DNA from: Leisingera sp. ANG-M7
GTDB lineage: Bacteria; Pseudomonadota; Alphaproteobacteria; Rhodobacterales; Rhodobacteraceae
Assembly: GCF_000813965.1 (NCBI RefSeq)
Contig: NZ_JWLI01000017.1
Location: 119,474-183,473, forward strand
Direction of reading: 5' to 3'
Length of the DNA stretch: 64,000 bases
The position numbers and the translations under genes are program-made. The notes under the pieces are model-generated. The model had not been told where the DNA came from. It ran no database searches and was given only the letters and a program-made list of their open reading frames with translations. Positions 16,919 to 25,976 of this stretch are shown here, piece by piece (position 1 is the first letter of the stretch; every line of letters starts with the position of its first letter).

Positions 16919-17113
16919 TCAGGACCCGGCCTCAACCTTCAGCACGTTGTGCAGGCGGTGATAGGGCGCGTTTTTCACGATCTTGTCCAGATCCTTTGCC
17001 GCGGGTGCCGGACGTGCGCGCATGAACAAATAGGCGCTGGCACCAAAAGACAGGGCGCAGGCGCCGATGATCGTGCTGACGATAACAGTCTCAAGTCCCA
17101 TGGCTTCAAACAT
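16919..17113 (-). CDS. Small single-pass membrane protein, unknown
   Basis: A 64-residue protein with one transmembrane helix (residues about 5-30, VIVSTIIGACALSFGASAYL) and a basic/charged C-terminal tail (RARPAPAAKDLDKIVK). The ATG at 17113 lies behind GGAG; the longer open frame above it has no such support. I do not recognise a family. It follows the gene at 17167 by 53 bases on the same strand and is convergent with phaR. Confidence 0.6.
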   Translation of the reverse strand: MFEAMGLETVIVSTIIGACALSFGASAYLFMRARPAPAAKDLDKIVKNAPYHRLHNVLKVEAGS

Positions 17114-17166
17114 GCGTTTCTCCGGTTGCACTGCCAATATAGGGGAGGATTGCTGAAATTTCCATA

Positions 17167-17688
17167 TCACTTCCCCTCCTTCCTGAGTTTGCCTGCTTCC
17201 AGCACATGACGGGCCAGGGAATCGGCGCTTTCCCGCGCTTGCGCGCGGCGGCGCATCTTGCCCCGCCCGCCGATGCGGGAGGCGGTTGCGAAAATGAAGC
17301 CTGAAAACGACAGCAGGGTGAGGCCAAAAGCCAGCCCGCCGGTCACTGTGCCGGCAATTGCTGCGCCAAAGCTCGCCAGCAGCGCGCCGGCAGCCAGACG
17401 CTGGGCCCATTGGCCGATCACCTGATCCGCGTCACGGGCCTGCGCCTCGGCCTCTGCCGCCTCGGTAGCATAGGCGGCCAGCAGGTCGGCCACGGCCAGG
17501 CCGCAGTCCGGGTCGTTGGAGGCGCGGATGGCGGCCAGCAGCGCAGCCCGTTCTGCCTGGTCCAAAACAACCGCGCCAATGATCTGGCTCAGCTCACCCC
17601 CGGGGACGGCGTCCCCCATGCTCAGCGAATTTGCCATGGCCACCAGCGCGGTGGCCGGGCGCCTTTTGAATCTCAATGGGGTTTTCAT
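17167..17688 (-). CDS. Hypothetical membrane-associated protein
   Basis: A 173-residue protein. Residues about 90-140 contain two hydrophobic helices (LAAGALLASFGAAIAGTVTGGLAFGLTLL and FSGFIFATA), separated by a short turn. The N-terminal half is helical and acidic, with EAEAQARDADQ. The C-terminus is basic (GGRGKMRRRAQARESA). No domain is recognised. The ATG at 17688 was chosen over a TTG at 17724, but no clear ribosome site precedes it. It is downstream of the degT terminator on the same strand. Confidence 0.55.
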   Translation of the reverse strand: MKTPLRFKRRPATALVAMANSLSMGDAVPGGELSQIIGAVVLDQAERAALLAAIRASNDPDCGLAVADLLAAYATEAAEAEAQARDADQVIGQWAQRLAAGALLASFGAAIAGTVTGGLAFGLTLLSFSGFIFATASRIGGRGKMRRRAQARESADSLARHVLEAGKLRKEGK

Positions 17689-17728
17689 GGGCGGCACCGT
17701 GAACGGCACAAGCCAGGATTGCAATCAT

Positions 17729-17750
17729 GAAAAGGCCCCGGCGCGGGCCA
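17729..17750 (-). terminator. Terminator after the degT gene
   Basis: On the minus strand, GGCCC (17749-17745) pairs with GGGCC (17738-17734) across a GC-rich loop, followed by TTTTC. The stem is short but GC-only, and it lies 32 bases past the degT stop. Confidence 0.5.
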
Positions 17751-17781
17751 GGGCGTTTACGCACTGAAGCACCCGTTTCGT

Positions 17782-18987
17782 TCAGGCGGCAGCCTTGCTT
17801 ATGGTCTCTTCTGCGGCAGCCAGAAGGATGTCTGCAATCACGTCCAGCTCTGCCCGGGTCAGCCGCACCGGAAGGCGCACGTCACAGGCCTTCATCAGCA
17901 TGGCGCGGGTCTGCGGCAGATCGGGCTGTTCGCCCAGGAACTGCCAGTTCCAGAAGGCGCGGGCGTTGTCGGTCGACAGGCCGAAAACCTGCACCTTGAC
18001 GCCCTTGGCCTCAGCCGCGGCGGCAAAGGCGCGGGTTTGCGCCTCGCTCAAATTCACCAGGTTGAACTGGATCGAATCTGGTGCGCGGCGTTCCGGATCC
18101 AGCGGTGCGGGCACGTCAAAGAAAGGGGAGGCATTCAACCGTTCCGCCACGTAGTCGTGGTTGGCTAGGCCGTCGCGCACCCGGCGCGCCAGTTCCGGCA
18201 GCTGCGGGCGGATCACCGCGGCTGAGAGGTTGCTCATCCGCAGGTTATAGAGCGGCAGCTGGTTCTGCCACTTGGCAAAGGCCTGCTCCAGGTCCGGGGT
18301 GTTTTCCCCATGCGGGCCTTTGTGCTTTTTCCAGTTGTGCTCATAGGCACCGGACATGATCGCGGCGCGGGCAACCAGGTCGGCGTCGTCGGTAATCAGG
18401 ATGCCGCCTTCGCCTGCGTTGACCATCTTGTAGGACTGGAAGGAGAAGCAGCCAACCTTGCCGATGGTGCCGATATTTTTGCCGTTCCAGGTGGTGCCGA
18501 GCGAATGGGCTGCGTCCTCGACCACCGGTATGCCGCGGGCATCGCACAGCGCCATGATCGCATCCATGTCGGAGGTGTGGCCGCGCATATGGCTGATGAT
18601 CACCGCCTGCACGCCGTCCAGCTTGGCCTCGAAATCGGCCATGTCGATACGGTAGTTGTCAGCCACCTCGCACAGCACCGGCACACAGTCGGCATGCACT
18701 ACGGAGGAGGGTACAGCAGCAAAAGTAAAGGCTGGAATCAGCACGCGGGCGTCACGGGGCAGGCCAAGCGCCTTCAGCGACAGGAACAGCGCGGCCGAAC
18801 AGGAAGACACCGCCAGCGCAAATTTGCAGCCCAGAAGCTCTGCGTATTCCTGTTCCAGCAGCGTGACCGGCGCATTCTCCGACGCGGTGTAGCGGAACAG
18901 GTCGCCCGATTGCATCAGGGCGTCGATGGCGTCGCGGGCGGCTGCGGGAATGGGTTCAGCGTCATGAACGTTGGGCGGCAGAGCCAT
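17782..18987 (-). CDS. DegT/DnrJ/EryC1/StrS-family PLP aminotransferase
   Basis: A 401-residue PLP enzyme. It has the ring-stacking region around residues 60-70 (AVSSCSAALFLSLKALGL), the Asp of VVEDAAHSLG near 158 that binds the pyridine nitrogen, and the internal-aldimine Lys187 in CFSFQSYKMVNAGEGG. The family transfers an amino group to a keto sugar or another carbonyl. The sugar or keto substrate is not known here. It is the last gene of a minus-strand run with the PuuB-like oxidase and the glutamine-synthetase-like genes, 144 bases downstream of the oxidase, so a role in that amine pathway is possible but unproven. Confidence 0.85.
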   Translation of the reverse strand: MALPPNVHDAEPIPAAARDAIDALMQSGDLFRYTASENAPVTLLEQEYAELLGCKFALAVSSCSAALFLSLKALGLPRDARVLIPAFTFAAVPSSVVHADCVPVLCEVADNYRIDMADFEAKLDGVQAVIISHMRGHTSDMDAIMALCDARGIPVVEDAAHSLGTTWNGKNIGTIGKVGCFSFQSYKMVNAGEGGILITDDADLVARAAIMSGAYEHNWKKHKGPHGENTPDLEQAFAKWQNQLPLYNLRMSNLSAAVIRPQLPELARRVRDGLANHDYVAERLNASPFFDVPAPLDPERRAPDSIQFNLVNLSEAQTRAFAAAAEAKGVKVQVFGLSTDNARAFWNWQFLGEQPDLPQTRAMLMKACDVRLPVRLTRAELDVIADILLAAAEETISKAAA

Positions 18988-19131
18988 ATTTCAAAATCCT
19001 GAATTGTTGCTTTGGGAAATGTAAAACTAACTCTCCAGGATGCCAAGACCGGACGCGGCGGAATCTGCTGCGTCCGGCGAAATTTCACAGAATTGTTGCG
19101 GAGTTGCGCGGAATCCGGCTTAGGCCACTGC

Positions 19132-20442
19132 TTAGACGCCCAGACGGTCGCGCATGGCAAACCAGGTCATTGCCAGCACCAGGAGCGGTGAGCGCATCCG
19201 CGGCCCGCCGGGGAAGCGCGGGGCGGGGACGCGGGCCAGGGTATCAAACCCCACGGCCTGGCCCTGAATGGCCTGCGCCATCAGCTGGCCCGCATGGGTG
19301 GCAGTGCCGACACCGTGGCCCGAGTAGCCGGAGGCGGTCAGCACATTGGGCGCCAGCCGCGCCAGATAAGGCATCCGTTTCATGGTGATGCCCAGAGTGC
19401 CGCCCCAGGCGTAGTCGATCCTGACGTCCTTCAGATGCGGAAAGATTTCCGCCATCGGCTTGCGCACTGTGGCGGAGATGTCTGCCGGAAACCGGTAGCC
19501 ATAGCTTTCGCCGCCGCCGAACAGCAGCCGCTTGTCATGGCTGAGGCGGAAGTAGTTGACCACGAACTTGGTGTCCGCGACGGCCACATCGCGGGCCAGA
19601 ACACGGCCGGTGTCATCGCCCAGCGGTTCGGTGGCCACCACGAAATTGTTGATCGGCATCACCCGCGCTGCGACCTGGCCGTTCAATCCGCCGAGATAAC
19701 CATTGCAAGCCAGGATCAGATGGTCTGCTGTGACGATGCCGCCCGCAGTGCGGATACGCAGCTGGCTGCCTTCCTGAATATCCAGAACCTCGCTGCCTTC
19801 GCGGATGACGGCCCCGGCAGCGGCGGCTGCACGGGCAAGGCCCAGCACATAGGCGAGCGGGTGCAGGTGGCCTGCGCCCATGTCGAGAGAGCCGCCGACA
19901 TAGGCAGGCGAGGGGCAGAGCGCCTGCATCGCGTCCCGGTCCAGCAGTTCGATTTGATCATAGCCGTAGCGGTTTTGCAGATGTTCGGCATAGGCGTGTT
20001 CATGCGCTGTCTCGCCCCTGGAGAAGCAGGCATGCGCGACGCCAGGCCTCAGGTGGCAGTCGATGCTATGGCGGGCCACCAGATCCTTCACCAGGTCCTT
20101 GGCATCTTCGGCCAGATCCCAAAGCTTGCGGGCATCATCCTGGCCGACGAGTTTTTCCAGCCCGTCCTGTTCCATCCGCTGGCCGCTGCCCAGCTGGCCG
20201 CCATTGCGGCCCGAGGCGCCAAAGCCGACCCGCTGCGCTTCCAGCAGTACAACGGACACCCCGGCCTCCGCCAGATGCAGCGCAGCCGACAGGCCCGTAT
20301 AGCCGCCGCCGACGATGCACACGTCCGCCTTTGCATCGCCATCCAGCGCTGGAAAACGCTCCAGCGGCGCGGTGGTGGCCGCATACCAGCTGTCAGGATA
20401 TTCACCCTTGCGATCATTGGAATAGAGCAGGTTCATCGCCAT
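19132..20442 (-). CDS. puuB: FAD-dependent oxidoreductase, PuuB-like (gamma-glutamyl-amine oxidase)
   Basis: A 436-residue D-amino-acid-oxidase-type FAD protein. The dinucleotide motif is CIVGGGYTGLSAALHLAEAG (near residue 40), followed by GFGASGRNGGQLGSGQR. The C-terminal FAD segment is SGYSGHGVGTATHAG. PuuB oxidises gamma-glutamylputrescine to the aldehyde. The assignment is supported by the two glutamine-synthetase-like ligases and the class I amidotransferase directly upstream. Another amine substrate is possible. The ATG pair at 20442/20436 is preceded by GAGG; the longer open frame to 20517 lacks support. Confidence 0.85.
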   Translation of the reverse strand: MAMNLLYSNDRKGEYPDSWYAATTAPLERFPALDGDAKADVCIVGGGYTGLSAALHLAEAGVSVVLLEAQRVGFGASGRNGGQLGSGQRMEQDGLEKLVGQDDARKLWDLAEDAKDLVKDLVARHSIDCHLRPGVAHACFSRGETAHEHAYAEHLQNRYGYDQIELLDRDAMQALCPSPAYVGGSLDMGAGHLHPLAYVLGLARAAAAAGAVIREGSEVLDIQEGSQLRIRTAGGIVTADHLILACNGYLGGLNGQVAARVMPINNFVVATEPLGDDTGRVLARDVAVADTKFVVNYFRLSHDKRLLFGGGESYGYRFPADISATVRKPMAEIFPHLKDVRIDYAWGGTLGITMKRMPYLARLAPNVLTASGYSGHGVGTATHAGQLMAQAIQGQAVGFDTLARVPAPRFPGGPRMRSPLLVLAMTWFAMRDRLGV

Positions 20443-20549
20443 CCCGCACCTCACCTGTTGGAGGGAGTCCCCGGAAGGGATCCCGCTGTTCTTCTTTGCC
20501 CAAATACTCAATTGCACAGGCGCTGCATCGGGGCGCAGCGCCTGCGGCT

Positions 20550-21908
20550 TCAGACGTTCATCAGCAGATGCTCGCGCTCCCAGGGGGAGATGACCTGCAG
20601 GAACTCCTCATACTCCGCGCGCTTCACGATGGAGTAGACGCGGGCAAAGTCCGGGCCCAGCACTTCGTGCAGCTCCGTGGCCTCGTCGAACAGGTCAAGC
20701 GCCTGACCCATCACCTGCGGGATATCGCCTTCGCCCTCATAGGCGTCGCCCTTGAACTGCTTGCGCGGGCGCTCCTCGTTGACCAGGCCGAGATAGCCGC
20801 AGGCCAGCGACAGGGCGATGCCCAGGTAGGGGTTGCAGTCCATGCCGGCGATGCGGTTTTCCACCCGCCGGGCCTCGGGGCCGGACAGCGGCACGCGGAT
20901 GCCGGTGGTGCGGTTGTCGCGCGCCCATTCCAGATTGATCGGCGCGGCGTGATCCTTCACGTAACGGCGGTAGGAGTTCACATAGGGGGCCATCACCGCG
21001 AGCCCGGCAGGCAGGTGGTTCTGCAGGCCGGCGATGAAGTTGTAAAACGCATCCGTCTCGCCGCCCTGCGGGCCGGAGAAGATGTTCTGGCCGGTTTCAA
21101 TGTCCAGGATCGAATGGTGGATGTGCATGGCAGAGCCGGGCTCATCCTCGATCGGCTTGGCCATGAAAGTGGCAAAGCAGTCATGCCTCAGTGCTGCCTC
21201 GCGGATCAGCCGCTTGAAGTAGAACACCTCATCCGCCAGCTTGACCGGGTCGCCGTGCAGCAGGTTGATCTCCAGCTGGCCTGCGCCGCCTTCCTGGGTG
21301 ATGCCGTCGATCTCAAACCCCTGCGCCTCGGCAAAGTCGTAGATATCGTCGATGACGGGCCCAAACTCGTCCACCGCGGTCATCGAATAGGCCTGCCGCG
21401 CCGCAGCCGGGCGGCCGGAACGGCCCATCATCGGTTCGATTTCCTTGGCCGGGTCGATGTTGCGGGCAACCAGGAAAAACTCCATCTCCGGCGCCACTAC
21501 CGGCTTCCAGCCCTTGTCATGGTACAGCTGCACCACACGCTTCAGCACGTTGCGCGGAGAAAAGGGGATCGGCTTGTCATCGCGGTCGTAGGCATCGTGG
21601 ATCACCTGCAGCGTCCAGTCGCCTGTCCAGGGGGCGGCTGTTGCTGTGGACATGTCCGGCTTCAGGGTCATGTCCTTTTCGATCCAGCCGTCTTCATCCG
21701 CGGCATCTGCCCAGTCCCCGGTTATGGTCTGGTAGAAGATGCTGTCGGGCAGATGAAAATAGTCGGTCTTTGCGAATTTCGATGCCGGTACCGCCTTGCC
21801 ACGGGCGATACCGGGAAGGTCCGAGATAACGCATTCGACTTCGTCGAGACGACGCCCCTCCAGATAGGCTTGTGCTGCTTCGGGAAGGGTGTCGAGCCAG
21901 GCTGACAT
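20550..21908 (-). CDS. puuA: Glutamine-synthetase-like gamma-glutamyl-amine ligase (PuuA-type)
   Basis: A 452-residue GS-family protein. It has an N-terminal beta-grasp part (about 15-100) and the catalytic barrel with EMEFFLV, GAGQLEINLLHGDP and MHIHHSILDIETGQ (metal His/Glu ligands). The arginine site follows in ENRTTGIRVPLSGPEARRVENRIAG-like segments (near 315). GlnA itself is about 470 residues and differs in the adenylylation loop; this shorter form matches gamma-glutamylputrescine or gamma-glutamylamide synthetases. It overlaps the amidotransferase stop by one base (TAATG). The exact amine is not known. Confidence 0.85.
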   Translation of the reverse strand: MSAWLDTLPEAAQAYLEGRRLDEVECVISDLPGIARGKAVPASKFAKTDYFHLPDSIFYQTITGDWADAADEDGWIEKDMTLKPDMSTATAAPWTGDWTLQVIHDAYDRDDKPIPFSPRNVLKRVVQLYHDKGWKPVVAPEMEFFLVARNIDPAKEIEPMMGRSGRPAAARQAYSMTAVDEFGPVIDDIYDFAEAQGFEIDGITQEGGAGQLEINLLHGDPVKLADEVFYFKRLIREAALRHDCFATFMAKPIEDEPGSAMHIHHSILDIETGQNIFSGPQGGETDAFYNFIAGLQNHLPAGLAVMAPYVNSYRRYVKDHAAPINLEWARDNRTTGIRVPLSGPEARRVENRIAGMDCNPYLGIALSLACGYLGLVNEERPRKQFKGDAYEGEGDIPQVMGQALDLFDEATELHEVLGPDFARVYSIVKRAEYEEFLQVISPWEREHLLMNV

Positions 21909-22588
21909 TAGATCCTCTCTTTCCTGTAAAATTCTGCGAGGAGGGTTGCGATATCTTGGTTGTCCACGGGGGCGTCCAGCTCAGCGGCTGCACGGTCCAG
22001 CAGGTCGTTGGGCACCACGCCGCGGCCGCGTTTTTCGATCAGGCCGCCGACGAAGGCATTGGGGAATTCCGGGTGGGGCTGCCAGGAGATGATGTGGTCG
22101 CCGTAGGCGAGGATACCATTGCGGCAGAACTCATTGCCGCCCAGCACCCGCGCGCCGTCGGGCAGATCCACCACCTGGTCCTGATGCCAGGCGTTGAGGG
22201 TCAGGTTCTTGCCGTCCACCTGATAGGTGACACGGCCTACGGCCCAGCCGCCCTCATACTTTTCGACTTTGCCGCCGAGCGCCTGGGCGATGATCTGATG
22301 GCCGAAGCAGATGCCCGCCAGCGGCTGCTTGCGCGCGTGAATGGCGCGGATCAGATCCTCCAGCGGCGGGATCCAGGCGTGGTCCTCATAGGCGCCGTGC
22401 TTGGAGCCGGTGATCAGCCAGGCGTCGGCGTCCTGAGGCCCGTCCGGCAGAATGCCGTCCACCACCGCCCAAGTCTGAAACTCAAACCCGTTGCCGTCCA
22501 GCATGTCGCGGAACATGGCGTCGTAGTCGCCGAAACTGCCGAACAGGTCTTCGGGGGAATGGCCGGTTTGCAGGATGCCGATTTTCAT
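21908..22588 (-). CDS. Class I glutamine amidotransferase-like protein
   Basis: A 226-residue protein with the type 1 amidotransferase fold. The nucleophile is the Cys in GICFGHQ near residue 96, and the His/Glu pair is in SWQPHPEF near residue 170. It resembles stand-alone GATase1 proteins near amine ligases. It may hydrolyse the gamma-glutamyl bond (as PuuD does for gamma-glutamyl-GABA), but it lacks PuuD's peptidase C26 length. It is coupled to the downstream ligase (TAATG), and a 14-bp palindrome lies 10 bases before its ATG. Confidence 0.85.
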   Translation of the reverse strand: MKIGILQTGHSPEDLFGSFGDYDAMFRDMLDGNGFEFQTWAVVDGILPDGPQDADAWLITGSKHGAYEDHAWIPPLEDLIRAIHARKQPLAGICFGHQIIAQALGGKVEKYEGGWAVGRVTYQVDGKNLTLNAWHQDQVVDLPDGARVLGGNEFCRNGILAYGDHIISWQPHPEFPNAFVGGLIEKRGRGVVPNDLLDRAAAELDAPVDNQDIATLLAEFYRKERI

Positions 22589-22597
22589 AAGTCACCA

Positions 22598-22611
22598 AAT
22601 TTGATCAAATT
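22598..22611. promoter_or_regulatory. AATTTGATCAAATT palindrome before the amidotransferase gene
   Basis: A perfect 14-bp palindrome. Its core TTTGATCAAA also occurs at 24055-24064, before the second ligase gene. Two copies within one pathway suggest a common repressor or activator site. The site nearly touches the start codon, so bound protein would block transcription or initiation. Confidence 0.55.
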
Positions 22612-22673
22612 GAGCCTAGCCGAGGATGCCAGGGCGGGCAAGGGCCTTGCCGGACGCCGCGGGCAAAGCGGGT

Positions 22674-23993
22674 TTATACCGCCTCCAGCCAGGACAGCCA
22701 ATGGCTCTCCCTGGGGCGTTCCGCAAAGCCTTTCAGCTCCTGCCGCTTGGTCATCACCAGGTTGCGGATGGCGAGATCGGGCAGAATGCGGGCAATCAGC
22801 GGGTCGGTGTCGAACCAGTTGATTGCGGTCTCCCAGTCGGAGGCCAGCTGCGGCAGGCCCTCGATCTCGTAGATGTTGCCGTCTGAGGGGGCGGGCGGCT
22901 GCATCTTGTCTTCAATACCGGCCAAGGTCGCGCCCAGCACCGTGGCCAGCATCAGGTAGGGGTTGATGTCGCCGCCTGCGACCCTGTGCTCGATCCGGCG
23001 CGCCTTGGGACTGCCGCCGGGAATGCGGATGGCAGCGGTGCGGTTTTCATATGCCCAAGCGGCACTGACCGGGGCGTGGGCACCCGGCACCAGCCGGTCA
23101 TAGGAGTTGCCATGCGGGGCAAAAATCAGCGAGCTGGCAGGCATCGCCGCCAAACAGCCGGCCACTGCGTGCATCAGCAGATCAGATCCTTTGTCGCTGC
23201 CGTCATCAAAGATGTTGTTGCCGTCCTGATCCTCGACCGAGAAATGCACATGCATCCCGTTGCCGGCTTCCTCGGCATAGGGTTTGGCCATGAAGGTCGC
23301 GGCAAATCCGTGTTTGCGCGCAAGCCCTTTTACCAAAGCCTTGAACAACCACGCATCATCTGCGGCGCGCATGGCCTCCTGATGGAGGAGGTTGATTTCG
23401 AACTGGCCGAGGCCGGCCTCCGAAATGGCGTCCTGTGCGGGAATGCCCATCGCCTCAGCACCGTCATAGAGATCTGAGAAGAACTCATCAAAGGCGTCCA
23501 GTTCGGCAATCGACAGAACCGATTGCTGGTCCAACTCGCGCCCCGTCAGCGGGTCGATCGGCGGGGCCGGGCGGGTGCCGCTGTCGTCCAGCAGGCTGAA
23601 CTCCATCTCGGTGGCGGCAACCACGGTCCAGCCGCGCGCAGCGTAGCGCGACAGCACATCTGCCAGCACATGGCGGGGATCACCCAGGAAGGGGGATCCA
23701 TCCTCCCAGTACATCGCCATCGGCACCAGCGCCGAGGCGGTCTTGAGCCAGGGCATTGGCACCGGGCCGCGCTCAGTGGGCAGCATCACTCCGTCGGCGT
23801 CGCCGGTTTCAAAGACCAGCGGGCTGTCTTCGACGTCGCGGCCCCACAGGTCGACGTTAAGGGCGGACACCGGCATCCGGGCGCCGCCGCTCTCCAGTTT
23901 GCCGGCCTGGCTCGCGGGCAGCCGCTTGCCGCGCATCTGGCCGTTCATATCGCAGGCGGCAATGCGGATTGTCTTCAGTCCGGGCAGGTCCAT
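22674..23993 (-). CDS. Second glutamine-synthetase-like gamma-glutamyl ligase
   Basis: A 439-residue GS-family protein, paralogous to the ligase at 20550. It contains EMEFSLL, GLGQFEINLLHQEAMRAADD, GNGMHVHFSVEDQDG and ENRTAAIRIPGGSPKARR, so both the metal and the ATP/amine sites are kept. The likely start is the inner ATG at 23993, which has GGAG 6 bases upstream, rather than the ATG at 24005. Two such ligases in one unit suggest two amine substrates or successive steps. It has an upstream TTTGATCAAA palindrome. Confidence 0.85.
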   Translation of the reverse strand: MDLPGLKTIRIAACDMNGQMRGKRLPASQAGKLESGGARMPVSALNVDLWGRDVEDSPLVFETGDADGVMLPTERGPVPMPWLKTASALVPMAMYWEDGSPFLGDPRHVLADVLSRYAARGWTVVAATEMEFSLLDDSGTRPAPPIDPLTGRELDQQSVLSIAELDAFDEFFSDLYDGAEAMGIPAQDAISEAGLGQFEINLLHQEAMRAADDAWLFKALVKGLARKHGFAATFMAKPYAEEAGNGMHVHFSVEDQDGNNIFDDGSDKGSDLLMHAVAGCLAAMPASSLIFAPHGNSYDRLVPGAHAPVSAAWAYENRTAAIRIPGGSPKARRIEHRVAGGDINPYLMLATVLGATLAGIEDKMQPPAPSDGNIYEIEGLPQLASDWETAINWFDTDPLIARILPDLAIRNLVMTKRQELKGFAERPRESHWLSWLEAV

Positions 23994-24054
23994 TTGGGGC
24001 TCCATAAGTGCGTTGCGCCAACCCTAGCCTAAGGAAATCCATTCGCCAAGATAA

Positions 24055-24064
24055 TTTGATCAAA
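24055..24064. promoter_or_regulatory. TTTGATCAAA palindrome before the second ligase gene
   Basis: A 10-bp perfect palindrome 62 bases upstream of the ATG at 23993, with the same core as at 22598-22611. It lies where a promoter is expected for the 23993-leftward unit, after the terminator of the ABC transporter operon. Confidence 0.5.
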
Positions 24065-24143
24065 AGATTGATGCGGCAGCAGAGGGGCCTGTTGCAGCGG
24101 TTGCTGCCCGGCTGCTTGATGCTCAGCAAGTTTGCCTGCATCC

Positions 24144-24171
24144 AAAGAAAATGGCTCCCGAAGGAGCCATT
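24144..24171 (-). terminator. Terminator of the ABC transporter operon
   Basis: On the minus strand, stem AATGGCTCC (24171-24163) and GGAGCCATT (24158-24150) with a TTCG tetraloop, then a TTCTTT tail. It lies 7 bases past the stop of the last permease gene. Confidence 0.9.
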
Positions 24172-24177
24172 CTGCTT

Positions 24178-24984
24178 TTAGCGGATCAGGCTTATTCTCA
24201 GTCTGGGCTTGGCCCGCCGCTCCTGCGGCAGATGCCTGTTCAGCCGCCGGTTCACAAAGCCGAACAGGCTGATAATCACTAGCGTCAGCAGGATGAAGTA
24301 GAAGGCCAGGATCGGGTAGGGGACAAACGGGTTGAAGGTCTTGTCCGCGAAATAGCTGGCGTAATAGAGTGCATCGCCCTGCTGCCGCCAGGCTGGGAAG
24401 CCGGAGAAGAACACCAGTGTGGTGGCATGGAACAGGAAGATCGCCTCGTTGGTGTAGGCAGGCCAGGCCAGCCGCAGCATGGTCGGGAATGTGATGCGAC
24501 GGAAGCGGTTCCAGCCGGTCATGCCATAGGCGTCAGCTGCCTCGATGTCGCCCTTGGGGATCGACAGCAGCGCGCCATAGAAGATCTCGCCCGAGTAGGC
24601 CGCGGTATTGCAGAACAGCACGACCAGCGCGCCGAGCCAGGCGGAAGTGAACGGGTCAAAGAAGCTGGAGACGCCCTTGAGGCTAAGGAAACAGGCGTAG
24701 GCAAAGAAAAACTGGATGAACAGCGGGCTGCCGCGGAACACGAAAATGAACCACTCCGCGGGCTTGCGCCACAGCGGGTTGGGGCTGGATTTGCCCACCG
24801 CCAGCGCCACCGCCAGGAAAAAGCCGGTCATCAGCGCCAGCGCGCCGAAATAGACATTCCAGATCAGGCCGGAGCCGATCAGGGTGAAATGCTCGCACAG
24901 GGTATATTCGCCCCGCGGCAACAGCCGTTCGCCAAAGCCCAGGGAGCGGAAGGCATAGGCCTGGATGGTTTCAACGCAACTCAT
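24178..24984 (-). CDS. Polar amino acid/amine ABC transporter permease (HisM-type)
   Basis: A 268-residue inner-membrane permease with about five or six transmembrane helices. The conserved EAA loop is EAADAYGMTGWNRFRRITFPTML near residue 160, the contact to the ATPase. It pairs with the second permease just upstream, overlapping it by ATGA. Together with the ATPase and binding protein it forms a HAAT-type importer. The substrate is a polar amino acid or polyamine-like compound; the gene context beside gamma-glutamyl ligases suggests an amine, but this is inference. Confidence 0.9.
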   Translation of the reverse strand: MSCVETIQAYAFRSLGFGERLLPRGEYTLCEHFTLIGSGLIWNVYFGALALMTGFFLAVALAVGKSSPNPLWRKPAEWFIFVFRGSPLFIQFFFAYACFLSLKGVSSFFDPFTSAWLGALVVLFCNTAAYSGEIFYGALLSIPKGDIEAADAYGMTGWNRFRRITFPTMLRLAWPAYTNEAIFLFHATTLVFFSGFPAWRQQGDALYYASYFADKTFNPFVPYPILAFYFILLTLVIISLFGFVNRRLNRHLPQERRAKPRLRISLIR

Positions 24985-25865
24985 GCCGCTGCCTTTCTTT
25001 GTGCTTCACCTGCTGCTGTGGCCTGGCCCTTGGTCAGGCGGGTCATGATACGGTCCAGAACCACTTCGGACACTTTGGTGAAGCAGAGGTAGAACACCAG
25101 AAGCGCCGCGAAATACCAGACATGCCAGTTCGGGTGCGGGTAGTCGGTGAAGCGCGCGGTCTTGGTGCCGCCCAGTTCACGTGCCCAATAGACGATGTCT
25201 TCAACACCCAGCAGGAACAGCAGCGGCGTGGACTTGATCAACACCATCCACAGGTTCGACAGGCCGGGCAGTGCATAGACCCACATTTGCGGCACCAGGA
25301 TGCGCCAGAACGCTTGGCGATGGGTCATGCCATAGGCCTCCGCCGTTTCGATCTGGGCGCGTGGCACGGCCCGCATGGCGCCGTAAAGGACGTTGGCCGC
25401 GAAGGCCCCGAACACGATGGAGAAGGTCAGGACGGCCAGGAAAAAGCCATAGGTTTCATGCACCCACTGCGGCGAAGTTGAAAGTGGCAGCTTGGCTGCG
25501 TCGCAGACCACAAAGTCGATGCCCTGGCGGATCGGCTGGTCCCAATCCGGGCATTTCACCTTGTGGCGCATCCACTCAAACGCCTGGTCGAGTGCGATGA
25601 CGAAGAACAGGAAGAAGGCAATGTCCGGCACACCGCGCACGATGCTGGTGTAGCCCTTGCCGAACCAGCGCAGCGGCAGGAACTTGGAGCGGGCAGCACT
25701 GGCAGCGCCGAAACCGAACAGCAGTGCCACCGGGGCGGTGATCGCCAGCAGGGTCAGCACCACAAAGACAGAGATGTAGAGATTCACATGCTTGCCGGTG
25801 GTCAGATAGCAGCTTAGCCAGCTTAGCCCCTCAAGCGTGGATGGGTCCGTGCAATAGGAAAACAT
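24981..25865 (-). CDS. Polar amino acid/amine ABC transporter permease (HisQ-type)
   Basis: A 294-residue permease with N-terminal helix (about 30-55) and several further transmembrane segments. The EAA loop is ETAEAYGMTHRQAFWRILVPQ near residue 180. It has a longer periplasmic insert than usual (about 100-145), with the segment KVKCPDWDQPIRQGIDFVVCDAAK, which contains two Cys that could form a disulphide. It is translated just before the HisM-type gene (ATGA overlap) and 111 bases after the binding-protein gene, from which it is separated by a hairpin. Confidence 0.9.
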   Translation of the reverse strand: MFSYCTDPSTLEGLSWLSCYLTTGKHVNLYISVFVVLTLLAITAPVALLFGFGAASAARSKFLPLRWFGKGYTSIVRGVPDIAFFLFFVIALDQAFEWMRHKVKCPDWDQPIRQGIDFVVCDAAKLPLSTSPQWVHETYGFFLAVLTFSIVFGAFAANVLYGAMRAVPRAQIETAEAYGMTHRQAFWRILVPQMWVYALPGLSNLWMVLIKSTPLLFLLGVEDIVYWARELGGTKTARFTDYPHPNWHVWYFAALLVFYLCFTKVSEVVLDRIMTRLTKGQATAAGEAQRKAAA

Positions 25866-25925
25866 ATGTACCCTGTCTTTCTCGAGTTCACGCCCGGCAC
25901 GCGAGGCGCCGGAAGAGAATGAATG

Positions 25926-25952
25926 AGGCCCGCGCGCCGCAGCGGCGGGCCT
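25926..25952 (-). terminator. Intercistronic hairpin after the binding-protein gene
   Basis: 8-bp stem AGGCCCGC (25926-25933) and GCGGGCCT (25945-25952) with an 11-base loop and no T run. Such hairpins after periplasmic binding-protein genes commonly stabilise that transcript and reduce the downstream permease message. Confidence 0.5.
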
Positions 25953-25976
25953 GCAAGATCCTGCAACAGGATCAGA

